A stretch of DNA of 64,000 bases from HGM13010 sp934527315 (GTDB taxonomy: Bacteria; Bacillota; Clostridia; Oscillospirales; Oscillospiraceae). The stretch spans positions 62,001 through 126,000 of the forward strand of contig CAKTAK010000001.1 in assembly GCA_934527315.1 (NCBI GenBank), given 5' to 3'. The notes beneath the pieces are model-generated. The model worked only from the letters and a program-made list of their open reading frames with translations, was not told the origin of the DNA and made no database searches. Below are positions 40,606-49,334 of this stretch, one piece after another; position 1 is the first letter of the stretch; every line of letters starts with the position of its first letter. A program made the position numbers and the translations under genes.

Positions 40606-40633
40606 ACTCCTGCGTGGTTTCTCACGCAGGAGT
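40606..40633 (-). terminator. Terminator of the small membrane protein operon
   Basis: An 11-bp stem (40606-40616 with 40623-40633); on the minus strand it is followed by a six-T run. Confidence 0.8.
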
Positions 40634-40644
40634 AGAATCAACGA

Positions 40645-40824
40645 TTATGCTACGAGCGGCGCCCAGCCGAAGAGAATTCCCAAAGTATCTGCGGCCTTGG
40701 AAATCACGGCCATGAGCACCGATGTGACGCTGCCGCCCAACAGAATTCCGAATGCCAGACACACGGCACCCAGCACCAGCAGGCAGGCGATGGCAATCAC
40801 AAAGAATTTGTGTATGGATTTCAT
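40645..40824 (-). CDS. Small membrane protein
   Basis: A 59-residue protein with one N-terminal span (FFVIAIACLLVLGAVCLAFGILLG) and a second hydrophobic stretch near the C-terminus. It resembles nothing I can name. ATG at 40824 follows GGAGG by 7 bases and overlaps the stop of the upstream HAAS-domain gene, so the two proteins are probably made together. Confidence 0.7.
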   Translation of the reverse strand: MKSIHKFFVIAIACLLVLGAVCLAFGILLGGSVTSVLMAVISKAADTLGILFGWAPLVA

Positions 40825-41756
40825 GGGCAATCCTCCTCTTTATATCCGTGCTTTCTGCCGAACCGGACAAGCATACGGATAAATGCCACAACTGCATTCC
40901 GCAGGAACCAGACGGCCAGAGAACAAATGGCCACGGCAACGGTAAAGCACAAAATCGTAATGCCGATAATGACCAATTTATCTCCGAGAATGGAAAACCG
41001 GGGATCAACCAGAAACAGAACCACGTAAATGCCCACGCCGAAAGACGCGACAGCCAGACAGAAAATCACCAAATCCACGGCCAACAGGAACACGGTGACA
41101 GGAATACCCACCACGATGCACAGCAGGGCATACAGAATCAGAAAACCGGGGCGGCTCTTCCGAACGATCGGACTTTCGTCCTTTTCCGGAACCACCACGG
41201 CGGATTGGGCTTGGGTTGCGGCCTCAAAAATTTCCGAGAAAATTTCGTCCCGCACTTCCCGCACTTGAGCGCGTTTTGTGGGCTCCGGCTGCACCGGGGC
41301 GTCGGGAACGGCTTCCGGTTGAGCAATCGGTTCTGCCGGAGTCTCTTCCACCGGCTGCTCCGGCTGTGTTTCCGACTCCGAAACGGTCTCTGCGTTTTCT
41401 TCTGCGGGGGACTCCGTGGATTCCTCTTTTGCAGGCTCCGGGGTTTCTTCTGCTGTCTGCACCGGCTCCGGGGATGTTTCTGCGGAAACCGCTTCCGGGA
41501 CTTCTGCCGGGGCCTCTTCTGCGGGAGCGGGGGATTCCTGCTCCGCCGCGTCTTCTGCGGGCTCCGGAGATGCTTCGTAGCTCCGGGAAAGGGTTACCGC
41601 CAGTTTCATAGGGCTGCCCAGCTCCTGAATCACGGCGAAATCATTATCTCGTTCTTCAAAAAGCTTTGTATACTTTGCCAAGGCAGCGTCTCGGTCCCAA
41701 GCTGTCATGTAATACAGCAGCTGCGCCAACTCTGCCAGATAAGCTTGTCTGTTCAA
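40821..41756 (-). CDS. HAAS/DUF1700-like membrane protein with long Glu/Pro-rich linker
   Basis: A 311-residue protein. Residues 1-60 form a helical HAAS-type domain (AYLAELAQLLYYMTAWDRDAALAKYTKLFEERDN) known from regulators that pair with PadR-type repressors. Residues about 62-160 are almost only Glu, Pro, Ala, Ser and Thr. Residues about 190-295 hold four to five spans. The start codon is TTG at 41756, supported by GGAGG 9 bases upstream; no in-frame ATG fits. It has a strong promoter of its own and overlaps the next gene. Confidence 0.78.
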   Translation of the reverse strand: MNRQAYLAELAQLLYYMTAWDRDAALAKYTKLFEERDNDFAVIQELGSPMKLAVTLSRSYEASPEPAEDAAEQESPAPAEEAPAEVPEAVSAETSPEPVQTAEETPEPAKEESTESPAEENAETVSESETQPEQPVEETPAEPIAQPEAVPDAPVQPEPTKRAQVREVRDEIFSEIFEAATQAQSAVVVPEKDESPIVRKSRPGFLILYALLCIVVGIPVTVFLLAVDLVIFCLAVASFGVGIYVVLFLVDPRFSILGDKLVIIGITILCFTVAVAICSLAVWFLRNAVVAFIRMLVRFGRKHGYKEEDCP

Positions 41757-41830
41757 AAATTCATGCCTCCATTCCGAGAGGAACTTTTTTGTTTATTTTT
41801 GCCTTACGCAAAAACTTTGTATTGCGTAAC

Positions 41831-41859
41831 ATTATAAAACAATTTTTTGTCATGGTCAA
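41831..41859 (-). promoter_or_regulatory. Promoter of the HAAS-domain gene
   Basis: On the minus strand TTGACC (41859-41854), 17-bp spacer, TATAAT (41836-41831). Confidence 0.75.
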
Positions 41860-42139
41860 TCGTTTTACGGGATTTGACGGTGGATTTCTTTCAGTTTTCA
41901 AAAAGTTTACAGATTTCCTGCAATTTTTCCACCGCGATACAAGGGAATCCCCCGGGGAAAAAGCTTGACGTAGGCCCATATTTGGGATATGCTGTCAAAT
42001 TGGCCATACAGATTTTCAAATTACGGCAAAATTTTGTCATTTTGCGTGCTTGCAGGATGGACAGGAGTATGGTATAAAATAATACATTCCACGAGAGAAA
42101 AACAAATATCCTTGAATGAAATACCAGGAGGAGCAAGCT
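41860..42139. promoter_or_regulatory. Divergent intergenic region before the ACT-domain gene
   Basis: No gene seen. On the plus strand two promoters are plausible: TTGACG-17-TATGCT (41965-41993), whose spacer holds the near-palindrome CCCATATTTGGG (41977-41988), and TTGCAG-17-TATAAA (42050-42078), nearer to the gene. AGGAGG precedes the start codon. Confidence 0.6.
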
Positions 42140-42586
42140 ATGACAGTCGCAGAGCAGCCGAAATTCTATTTGGTGCAGGCGGACATGCTGCCGGAGATAT
42201 TCTTGAAAGTCGTTTCCGCCCGGGAAATGCTGAATACCGGAGAAGTGAAAACCGTATCAGAGGCTGTAGCCCGCGTGGGCATCAGCCGCAGCGCATTCTA
42301 TAAATATAAGGATTCCGTTGTGCCCTTCCGGGATATGACCCAGGGCCGCATTTTTACCTTCAATACATTCCTGCGGGATCAGATGGGCGTTTTGTCCTCC
42401 GTTTTGGCAATTTTTGCCGGCGTGGGCGCAAACATTCTGACCATCAACCAGAACATTCCCTCGGACGGCTGCGCGTTGGTTACCATCACCGCCCGTCTGG
42501 ACCATGCGGAGGTTACGCCGGATGAGCTGATTGTACGGATGCGGAATACGCCGGGCGTGGTATCGGCGGATTTGTTGGCCGGATAA
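42140..42586 (+). CDS. ACT-domain protein, PheB/UPF0735 family
   Basis: A 148-residue protein. The N-terminal half has an HTH-like segment (VSEAVARVGISRSAFYKYKDSVVPF) and the C-terminal half an ACT domain (MGVLSSVLAIFAGVGANILTINQNIPSDGCALVTI). In Firmicutes it commonly precedes homoserine dehydrogenase and may sense an amino acid. ATG at 42140 is 8 bases after the AGGAGG. Confidence 0.9.
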   Translation: MTVAEQPKFYLVQADMLPEIFLKVVSAREMLNTGEVKTVSEAVARVGISRSAFYKYKDSVVPFRDMTQGRIFTFNTFLRDQMGVLSSVLAIFAGVGANILTINQNIPSDGCALVTITARLDHAEVTPDELIVRMRNTPGVVSADLLAG

Positions 42587-42601
42587 AGGAAGGAGCGGGC
42601 C

Positions 42602-43813
42602 ATGGTAAAAGTTGCAATTTTGGGAATCGGTACCGTTGGCAGCGGAACTGCGGATATTTTTGCGGACAATGCAGACGTGATCAAACGGAACACCGGCGAG
42701 GACGTGCAGGTAAAGTATATTCTGTGCCGCCGGATGCGCCCGGGCAACCGCTTTGCCGACCGCATTGTGCTGGATTATGACATCATTCTCAACGACCCGG
42801 AAATTCGGGTGGTGGCGGAATGCATGGGCGGGGTTCACCCGGCTTATGAGTACGTGGCTGCCGCGCTGAAGGCGGGCAAACATGCGGTGTCGTCCAACAA
42901 ACAGTTGGTGGCGGAATACGGTCTGGAACTGACCCACTTGGCAAAAGAAAACCATGTGAGCTTTTTATTTGAGGGCAGCGTGGGCGGCGGAATTCCCATT
43001 CTCCGTCCCCTGACCCGGTGTCTGGCTGCCAACCGCATTGACAGCGTGTATGGCATTCTCAACGGCACGACCAACTATATATTAACGGAAATGATTCAGT
43101 GCGGCAAAAGCTTTGAGCAGGCACTGAAAGAGGCGCAGGAAAAGGGCTATGCGGAGCTGGACCCCACGGCAGATGTGGACGGCATCGATGCCTGCCGGAA
43201 GATTTGCATTCTGGCAGATATGTGCTTTGGCTATCAGGTGTCTCCGGAGCAGGTGCGGACGCAGGGTATTCGCGCCATCACGTCAGCAGATGTGGACTAT
43301 GCCCGGCGCATGGGATACCGCATCAAGCTGCTGGGCAGAACGCTGAAACTGCCCGACGGCCGGGTTACGGCCTATGTGGCGCCCCATTTTGTGGAAAAAG
43401 AAAACCCCATTGTCAACGTGGACGGTGTGCTCAACGGCATTGTGGTCCACGGAAACGCAGTGGGCAACACGGTGTTCTCCGGTCCGGGCGCCGGTGCGTC
43501 GGAAACCGGCAGCGCCGTGGCGGCGGACATTCTGGATTGTCTGACCGAGCCCATGAGCCGCCAGCCCATCTGGGAGGCCCAGCCGGAAGGCTATTTTATG
43601 GACGCCGACGAGCTGCCCAGCCGTTGGTTTGTGCGGACCCGGGCAAATCTGGCTCGAATCGATGAGGCCTTCGGCAATGTGCATTTTGTATCCATTCCGG
43701 GAACGGACCCTGCGGAATACGCATTCCCCACGGAGCAGATGACGGCCAAACAGCTGCAGAAAGCCGGCGAAACGCTGGAAATCGTGGCAGCGTACCGGAT
43801 TCTAGAAAATTGA
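42602..43813 (+). CDS. hom: Homoserine dehydrogenase
   Basis: A 403-residue NAD(P)-dependent enzyme reducing aspartate semialdehyde to homoserine. MVKVAILGIGTVGSGTADIF binds cofactor; SSNKQLVAEYG, FEGSVGGGIPILRPL, ILNGTTNYILTEM and ELDPTADVDGIDACRKICILA hold the catalytic Lys and Asp. It has the short C-terminal region of enzymes with no large regulatory extension beyond residues about 330-403. It lies between the ACT protein and lysC. Confidence 0.95.
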   Translation: MVKVAILGIGTVGSGTADIFADNADVIKRNTGEDVQVKYILCRRMRPGNRFADRIVLDYDIILNDPEIRVVAECMGGVHPAYEYVAAALKAGKHAVSSNKQLVAEYGLELTHLAKENHVSFLFEGSVGGGIPILRPLTRCLAANRIDSVYGILNGTTNYILTEMIQCGKSFEQALKEAQEKGYAELDPTADVDGIDACRKICILADMCFGYQVSPEQVRTQGIRAITSADVDYARRMGYRIKLLGRTLKLPDGRVTAYVAPHFVEKENPIVNVDGVLNGIVVHGNAVGNTVFSGPGAGASETGSAVAADILDCLTEPMSRQPIWEAQPEGYFMDADELPSRWFVRTRANLARIDEAFGNVHFVSIPGTDPAEYAFPTEQMTAKQLQKAGETLEIVAAYRILEN

Positions 43814-43907
43814 GGGACAAAACGCATTTGAAAACAAAACGATTGGTTGCGCGTATGATAAATTGGGCGCCAAAGAGCGGAAGGGCTCAAGACCAGGAGG
43901 AAAAAAT

Positions 43908-45113
43908 ATGCTGATAGTTCAAAAATTCGGCGGCAGCTCCGTTGCGGACGCCGAAAAAATCCGGCGGGTTGCCGGAATTATTGCAGATACCTACGATCAG
44001 GGAAATGATGTGGTGGTGGTTTTGTCCGCTCAGGGCGATACCACGGACGATTTGCTGGAAAAAGCAGCGGAAATCAATGAGCGCCCCTCCAAGCGGGAGC
44101 TGGATATGCTGCTGAGCACCGGCGAACAGATTTCGATTGCACTGATGGCCATGTGTCTGGAAAAAATGCACTACCCGGTGATTTCTCTCACCGGTTGGCA
44201 AATCGGCATGAGCACCAACTCGGACCACGGCTCGGCCCGGATTCTGAAAGTGGACCGGGAGCGGATTCTCCGGGAACTGGATAAGCGCCGGATTGTGATT
44301 GTGGCGGGATTCCAGGGCATCAGCCGGGAAAACGACATTACAACCTTGGGCCGGGGCGGTTCGGATACCACCGCTGTGGCCATTGCGGCGGCGCTGCGGG
44401 CAGACGCCTGCCAGATTTACACGGACGTGGAGGGCGTTTACACCGCCGACCCCCGGAAAGTTCCGGAGGCAAAAAAGCTGGACGAAATTACCTACGACGA
44501 GATGCTGGAAATGGCGTCTCTGGGCGCGCAGGTGCTGCACAATCGCTCCGTAGAAATGGCAAAGAGATACGGCATTGAACTGGAAGTGCTGTCCAGTTAT
44601 GTGCGGAAACCCGGTACAAAAGTGAAGGAGGTCGTGAAGAAAGTGGAAGAGAACAAAATCAACGGCATTGCAAAAGATACCAATGTAGCCCGTATTGCTG
44701 TGGTCAGCGTTCCGGACGAACCGGGCGTGGCATTCCGGGTGTTCAACGAGATGGCAAAGAAAAAAATCAACGTGGACATCATTCTGCAGTCTTACGGTAA
44801 AAATAACACCAATGACATCAGCTTCACTGTACCTCTGGACGATGCAGACCGGGCAGAAGAGGCGTTGGAAGCTTGCAAAGCATCCATCGGCTTTGACCAT
44901 GTGAGCGTGGATAAGAGCGTTGCAAAGGTGAGCATTGTGGGCGCCGGTATGATGAGTGCCTCCGGCGTGGCTGCGCTGATGTTTGAGGCGCTGTCGGACG
45001 CGAAAATCAACATTCAGATGATTTCCACCAGCGAAATCAAGGTTTCCGTGCTGATTCCCAAGGAGCAGGCGGATCTGGCGGTGAAAGCCATTCACAGCAA
45101 GTTCTTCGGCTGA
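43908..45113 (+). CDS. lysC: Aspartate kinase
   Basis: A 401-residue aspartokinase: MLIVQKFGGSSVADAEKIRRVA, a GRGGSDTTAVAIAAAL nucleotide loop and IYTDVEGVYTADPRKV, followed by tandem ACT domains (VSVPDEPGVAFRVFNEMAKKKINVDII and VSIVGAGMMSASGVAALMFEAL, plus MISTSEIKVSVLI) for feedback by lysine and/or threonine. ATG at 43908 follows CAGGAGG. A hairpin with one mismatch (45164-45193) and a short T-run follows the gene. Confidence 0.95.
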   Translation: MLIVQKFGGSSVADAEKIRRVAGIIADTYDQGNDVVVVLSAQGDTTDDLLEKAAEINERPSKRELDMLLSTGEQISIALMAMCLEKMHYPVISLTGWQIGMSTNSDHGSARILKVDRERILRELDKRRIVIVAGFQGISRENDITTLGRGGSDTTAVAIAAALRADACQIYTDVEGVYTADPRKVPEAKKLDEITYDEMLEMASLGAQVLHNRSVEMAKRYGIELEVLSSYVRKPGTKVKEVVKKVEENKINGIAKDTNVARIAVVSVPDEPGVAFRVFNEMAKKKINVDIILQSYGKNNTNDISFTVPLDDADRAEEALEACKASIGFDHVSVDKSVAKVSIVGAGMMSASGVAALMFEALSDAKINIQMISTSEIKVSVLIPKEQADLAVKAIHSKFFG

Positions 45114-45163
45114 TCGAATCGCCGAAATACATTTTTTCCCAATCTCTGAAAATGTTCATCGAC

Positions 45164-45196
45164 CCCCGGACACGTTTCTTGACGTGCCCGGGGTTT
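45164..45196 (+). terminator. Weak terminator after lysC
   Basis: CCCCGG-A-CACGT (45164-45175) with ACGTG-C-CCGGGG (45182-45193), then TTT. Confidence 0.5.
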
Positions 45197-45237
45197 GCTG
45201 CAAAAATGAGGCAAAACTTAGAGAAAATGACAAATCC

Positions 45238-45267
45238 TTGACAGTCATTTTAAACAAAATCTATAAT
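45238..45267 (+). promoter_or_regulatory. Upstream promoter of the SDR gene
   Basis: TTGACA (45238-45243), 18-bp spacer, TATAAT (45262-45267), nearly consensus. Confidence 0.7.
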
Positions 45268-45316
45268 ACCATATCGGACAAAATGTTAAAACCTTATGTG
45301 ACATGAACAAATTGAC

Positions 45317-45345
45317 TTGACATTAACGTAACGAATGTGTATGCT
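45317..45345 (+). promoter_or_regulatory. Proximal promoter of the SDR gene
   Basis: TTGACA (45317-45322), 17-bp spacer, TATGCT (45340-45345). Its position rules out the in-frame start at 45335. Confidence 0.7.
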
Positions 45346-45412
45346 TGGAGCAGTGATTCGGCGGGCCACCGCCGAGAGATTGTGGAAACAAATTGGAAGG
45401 AGTAATGTAATT

Positions 45413-46171
45413 ATGGGCAACAGATTGGAAGGTAAAATCGCTTTGGTCACCGCTTGCACCCGTGGTATCGGTCGTGCCATCGCAGATTTGTTTGTAGATG
45501 AGGGCGCAAAAGTTTACTACGCTTGCCGTAACATGGAAACCGGTGCAGCAGCTGTGGAAGCAGCAAGAGCTCGCGGCGGTCAGGCTGAGCTGGTTTACTT
45601 CGAGGCTCACGAGCCCGAAACCCACAGAAGCATGATCAACGAATGCCTGGCGAAAGAAGGCCGTCTGGACATTCTGGTCAACAACTTCGGCGAGTCCAAC
45701 CCCAGAAAGGACCTGGACATCACTCGCTGCACTTACGAAGAGTTCGAAAAGACCGTGTGCACGGACCTGTCCACCGTCTTCAACGCATGCCAGGAAGCTT
45801 TGAACAAGGCTATGATTCCTCAGGGCTCCGGCAGCATCATCAACATCGGTTCCGTGGCAGCTGTCTGCCCCGATAAGACCCAGTGCGGCTACGGCGTTGC
45901 AAAGCAGGGCATCAACCACCTGTCCAAGCAGATGGCACGTCAGGTTGCTCACGCAGGCGTTCGCGTGAACGTTCTGAACCCCGGAATTATCGCTACCGAA
46001 GCAGTTGCAAAGCATCTGACTCCCGAGACTCAGGCTCGTTACACCACCAACTGCATGATCAAGCATCTGGGCGAGCCCAAGGACATTGCTTACATGGCTC
46101 TGTACTTGGCATCTGATGAGTCCAAGTACGTCACCGCTCACGTGATGAACGTTTCCGGCGGCTGGATGTAA
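45413..46171 (+). CDS. Short-chain dehydrogenase, 7alpha-hydroxysteroid-dehydrogenase-like
   Basis: A 252-residue SDR. The cofactor motif is TACTRGIGRAIA (T-x3-G-x-G form TRGIG), NNFGESNPRKD replaces NNAG, and the catalytic set is Ser147, Tyr160 and Lys164 in INIGSVAAVCP and YGVAKQ. The segments VYFEAHEPETHRSMINECLAKEGRLDILVNN and HVMNVSGGWM resemble clostridial 7alpha-HSDH, which oxidises bile acids with NAD(P). Many SDRs look alike, so the substrate is not certain. Monocistronic with two strong promoters and codon use like highly expressed genes. Confidence 0.82.
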   Translation: MGNRLEGKIALVTACTRGIGRAIADLFVDEGAKVYYACRNMETGAAAVEAARARGGQAELVYFEAHEPETHRSMINECLAKEGRLDILVNNFGESNPRKDLDITRCTYEEFEKTVCTDLSTVFNACQEALNKAMIPQGSGSIINIGSVAAVCPDKTQCGYGVAKQGINHLSKQMARQVAHAGVRVNVLNPGIIATEAVAKHLTPETQARYTTNCMIKHLGEPKDIAYMALYLASDESKYVTAHVMNVSGGWM

Positions 46172-46198
46172 TCTGAACATTACTTACAATTGAATAGA

Positions 46199-46230
46199 AA
46201 AAAGTCGGCTCGTGAGAGCCGACTTTTTTT
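46199..46230 (+). terminator. Bidirectional terminator between the SDR gene and the next minus-strand gene
   Basis: AAAAAGTCGGCTC (46199-46211), loop GTGA, GAGCCGACTTTTTTT (46216-46230). Confidence 0.9.
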
Positions 46231-46852
46231 ATTGCCTGCCTTGTGCCCGGCGGGTAATTTGCTCCATGCTTTGGAGAATTTCCAGAATCTCATGCACCTG
46301 CTCCCGAAGGGGAGACAGCAGGTCCGGGGCTTTGTACAGAACGGACATGGGAACATCTGTGAAATCCGGCACCTCCAACCAGAGGTCCGGCAAATCGGAA
46401 ACACCGGTTTTTTCCTGCAAATCCTCCGGTAGTTGAATTTCGTCCAATGCGTCTTGAAAACAATCTGCCGCAGCATCCAATTGCCCCAGCGCCGTCACTG
46501 TGTTGGAAATCTGCCCCAATGCAGCAAATTCGCCCAAGGTCATGGTGCGGTAAATGGGGTCTGCGGACCAACCGACGGCGTCATTCATTCTCTGGGCAAC
46601 GGCATCTGCCGCTGCATTGACCGCAGCGCCGGTGGAAATTGCCTGCTGAATCGCTGCGAGAAATTCCCCATAGGGACCGGAAACGGGGGCGGTGCCGTAA
46701 TACTGCTGCTCGGTTCGGCGCAATTCTTCCGCGACCGATTGCAGCTGCTCCCGCAATTCCGGGGTGGGGTGCCGGGCAAGCTTTTTGTTCAGTTCTGCAC
46801 GTTGCCAACGCAAACGGTGGAGTTTTTCTTCTGTCGTTTCCTGAGAATTCAT
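46229..46852 (-). CDS. Uncharacterised coiled-coil protein
   Basis: A 207-residue soluble protein I do not recognise. Residues about 5-50 are strongly helical and charged (EEKLHRLRWQRAELNKKLAR, then LREQLQSVAEELRRTEQQYYG), a probable coiled coil. The middle is Ala-rich, with repeated LGEF/LGQ segments, and the C-terminus is again helical (LLSPLREQVHEILEILQSMEQI). The ATG at 46852 is preceded by a G-rich stretch. No signal peptide or membrane span. Confidence 0.65.
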   Translation of the reverse strand: MNSQETTEEKLHRLRWQRAELNKKLARHPTPELREQLQSVAEELRRTEQQYYGTAPVSGPYGEFLAAIQQAISTGAAVNAAADAVAQRMNDAVGWSADPIYRTMTLGEFAALGQISNTVTALGQLDAAADCFQDALDEIQLPEDLQEKTGVSDLPDLWLEVPDFTDVPMSVLYKAPDLLSPLREQVHEILEILQSMEQITRRAQGRQ

Positions 46853-46944
46853 GGAAATGCCCCCTTTTTCTATCAGTGTATCGAGAAAATGTGGAAAACT
46901 CAAGGCAATTCCGGCAAAATTCATTGTTAATGTTGTAACAGTGG

Positions 46945-46973
46945 TTCCAATCGGGTATGGGATATGATACAAT
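46945..46973 (+). promoter_or_regulatory. Probable promoter of fhs
   Basis: TTCCAA (46945-46950), 17-bp spacer, TACAAT (46968-46973). The -35 is poor. Confidence 0.45.
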
Positions 46974-47024
46974 GCAGGGGCACAACTTTACAAACAGAAT
47001 TTTGAAAGGGGTTTGCGTATTATT

Positions 47025-48695
47025 ATGAAAACAGACATCGAAATCGCACAGGAATCCGTAATGGAGCCCATCACAAAGGTAGCGGAGACCGCCGGCATTG
47101 CCGATGAGTACCTGGAGCAGTACGGTAAGTACAAAGCCAAGGTTGATTTGAAATTGCTGCGGGACCTGCAGGACAAGCCCAACGGCAAGCTGGTTTTGGT
47201 CACGGCTATGACCCCCACCGCTGCCGGTGAAGGTAAGACCACTACCACGGTGGGTCTGGGCGATGCGCTCCGGAAAATCGGCAAAAAGCCGGTGATTGCC
47301 CTCCGGGAGCCCTCTCTGGGTCCCGTGTTCGGCGTCAAGGGCGGCGCAGCCGGTGGCGGTTACGCGCAGGTCGTGCCCATGGAGGACATCAACCTGCACT
47401 TTACCGGCGACTTCCATGCCATCGGCGCAGCAAACAATCTGCTGGCTGCAATGCTGGATAACCACATTCAGCAGGGCAACGCACTGGGCATCGACGTGAA
47501 ACGGATCACCTGGAAACGCTGCGTGGATATGAACGACCGTCAGCTGCGGAACATCGTATGCGGTCTGGGCGGCCGGATGCAGGGCGTTCCCCGGGAAGAC
47601 GGTTTCGACATCACGGTAGCCAGCGAGGTGATGGCGGTGCTGTGTCTGGCAGACGGCATTGACGACCTGAAGGCACGTCTGGCACGGATTATTGTGGGTT
47701 ATACCTTTGACGGAAAACCGGTGACTGCCGGTGACCTGAAGGCACAGGGCGCCATGGCAGCACTGCTGAAGGACGCGCTGAAACCCAATCTGGTGCAGAC
47801 TTTGGAGCATACCCCTGCTTTCGTACATTGCGGACCCTTTGCAAATATTGCCCACGGCTGCAACAGCGTGACGGCAACCCGTATGGCCCTGAAACTGGGC
47901 GACTACTGCGTGACCGAGGCCGGTTTCGGCGGCGATTTGGGCGCAGAGAAATTTTTGGACATTAAGTGCCGGGCAGCCGGTCTGAAACCGGACGCTGTGG
48001 TGGTGGTCGGTACCGTCCGGGCACTGAAACTCCACGGCGGCGTGGATAAAGCCGATCTGAACGAGGAAAATCTGGCGGCTCTGGAGGCCGGCATGCCCAA
48101 CCTGCTGCGTCATGTGGAGAACATGACCCAGGTGTACAAGCTGCCCGTTGTGGTGGCGCTGAACCGGTTCCCCACGGATACCGAGGCAGAGCTGAAACTG
48201 GTGGAAGAAAAGTGCAAGGCATTGGGCGTGAACGTGGTTCTGTCCGAAGTCTGGGGCAAGGGCGGCGAAGGCGGCATTGCTCTGGCAGAGGAAGTGGTTC
48301 GTCTGTGCCAGCAGCCCAACGATTTCCAATTTGCTTACGAGACCGAGGGCACTATTCTGGAGAAAATCGAGGCCATTGCCAAGAAGGTGTACCGCGCTGA
48401 CGGCGTGGACCTGGTGGGCAATGCCGTGAAACAGGTGAAGGAACTGACGGATCTGGGCTTTGAGCATCTGCCCGTGTGCATGGCAAAAACTCAGTACAGT
48501 TTCTCCGATGACCCGAAAAAACTGGGCGCACCGGAGGGATTCCGGATTTCCGTGCGGAATCTGAAGGTTTCTGCCGGCGCCGGATTTATCGTGGCGCTCA
48601 CCGGCGATGTGATGACCATGCCCGGTCTGCCCAAATCCCCGGCAGCCGAGCGTATCGACGTGGACAGCGAGGGCCGTATCACCGGCTTGTTCTAA
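47025..48695 (+). CDS. fhs: Formate-tetrahydrofolate ligase
   Basis: A 556-residue ATP-dependent enzyme joining formate to THF. Key motifs are TAMTPTAAGEGKTTTTVGLGDAL (P-loop), REPSLGPVFGVKGGAAGGGYAQVVPMEDINLHFTGD and the C-terminal VMTMPGLPKSPAAERID. ATG at 47025 is chosen; a TTG at 47013 would touch the ribosome site. The glycyl radical chemistry in this organism does not by itself show where formate comes from. It leads a one-carbon operon with fchA and folD. Confidence 0.96.
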   Translation: MKTDIEIAQESVMEPITKVAETAGIADEYLEQYGKYKAKVDLKLLRDLQDKPNGKLVLVTAMTPTAAGEGKTTTTVGLGDALRKIGKKPVIALREPSLGPVFGVKGGAAGGGYAQVVPMEDINLHFTGDFHAIGAANNLLAAMLDNHIQQGNALGIDVKRITWKRCVDMNDRQLRNIVCGLGGRMQGVPREDGFDITVASEVMAVLCLADGIDDLKARLARIIVGYTFDGKPVTAGDLKAQGAMAALLKDALKPNLVQTLEHTPAFVHCGPFANIAHGCNSVTATRMALKLGDYCVTEAGFGGDLGAEKFLDIKCRAAGLKPDAVVVVGTVRALKLHGGVDKADLNEENLAALEAGMPNLLRHVENMTQVYKLPVVVALNRFPTDTEAELKLVEEKCKALGVNVVLSEVWGKGGEGGIALAEEVVRLCQQPNDFQFAYETEGTILEKIEAIAKKVYRADGVDLVGNAVKQVKELTDLGFEHLPVCMAKTQYSFSDDPKKLGAPEGFRISVRNLKVSAGAGFIVALTGDVMTMPGLPKSPAAERIDVDSEGRITGLF

Positions 48696-48698
48696 GGT

Positions 48699-49331
48699 AT
48701 GGAATTTCAGAACTATCCCATTCAAGAATTTTTGCAGGCGCTCGCGTCAAAAGCCCCCGCCCCCGGCGGGGGCGGGGCGTCTGCGTTAACGGCGGCGCTG
48801 GGGGCGGCATTGGGCTCTATGGTGGGCAACCTCACCGTGGGCAAAGCAGCCTATCGGGAGCAGGAGGCGGACCTGTACTGTTTGATGCGGGAAACCGAAC
48901 AGATTCGGGAAGAGCTGACTGCGCTGATTCAGAAAGACGCCGACGCATTTACGCCTTTGTCTCAGGCATATCGCATGGACAAAACGGACCCGGAGTATGA
49001 CCGGGTGATGGAGCAGGCGCTCCGCCGGGCGGCGCAGCCGCCTATGGAAATTCTGCGGCTGAGCTGCCGCATGATTGAATTGCAGCGGGAATACGCGGAA
49101 AAGGGCAGCAAGCTGGCTGTTTCCGATGCCGGTACCGGCGCGGTGCTGTGTTGGGCGGCTATGTACGGCGCGGCTTTGAACGTGTTGGCAAACACCCGGC
49201 TGATGAAGGACCGGCTGTATGCCGAAAAACTGAACAATGAGGTCGAGCAGCTGTTGCAGCGGTATCGGCCCGTTGCCGAGCAGACCTATGACCAGGTGTA
49301 TCAGAAACTAAAACAAGTAAGCGGTGAATGA
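48699..49331 (+). CDS. fchA: Methenyl-THF cyclohydrolase / cyclodeaminase family protein
   Basis: A 210-residue helical protein of the FTCD_C/FchA family: IQEFLQALASKAPAPGGGGASALTAALGAALGSMVGNLTVG is the signature glycine-rich start. FchA hydrolyses methenyl-THF to formyl-THF in clostridial C1 pathways. It begins 3 bp after fhs and ends 3 bp before folD, whose product appears to lack cyclohydrolase residues. Confidence 0.9.
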   Translation: MEFQNYPIQEFLQALASKAPAPGGGGASALTAALGAALGSMVGNLTVGKAAYREQEADLYCLMRETEQIREELTALIQKDADAFTPLSQAYRMDKTDPEYDRVMEQALRRAAQPPMEILRLSCRMIELQREYAEKGSKLAVSDAGTGAVLCWAAMYGAALNVLANTRLMKDRLYAEKLNNEVEQLLQRYRPVAEQTYDQVYQKLKQVSGE

Positions 49332-49334
49332 ATT

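Noticed and set aside
46853..47024. Tetrahydrofolate riboswitch before fhs
   Set aside because: I could not find the conserved internal loops or long-range pairing in this short region.
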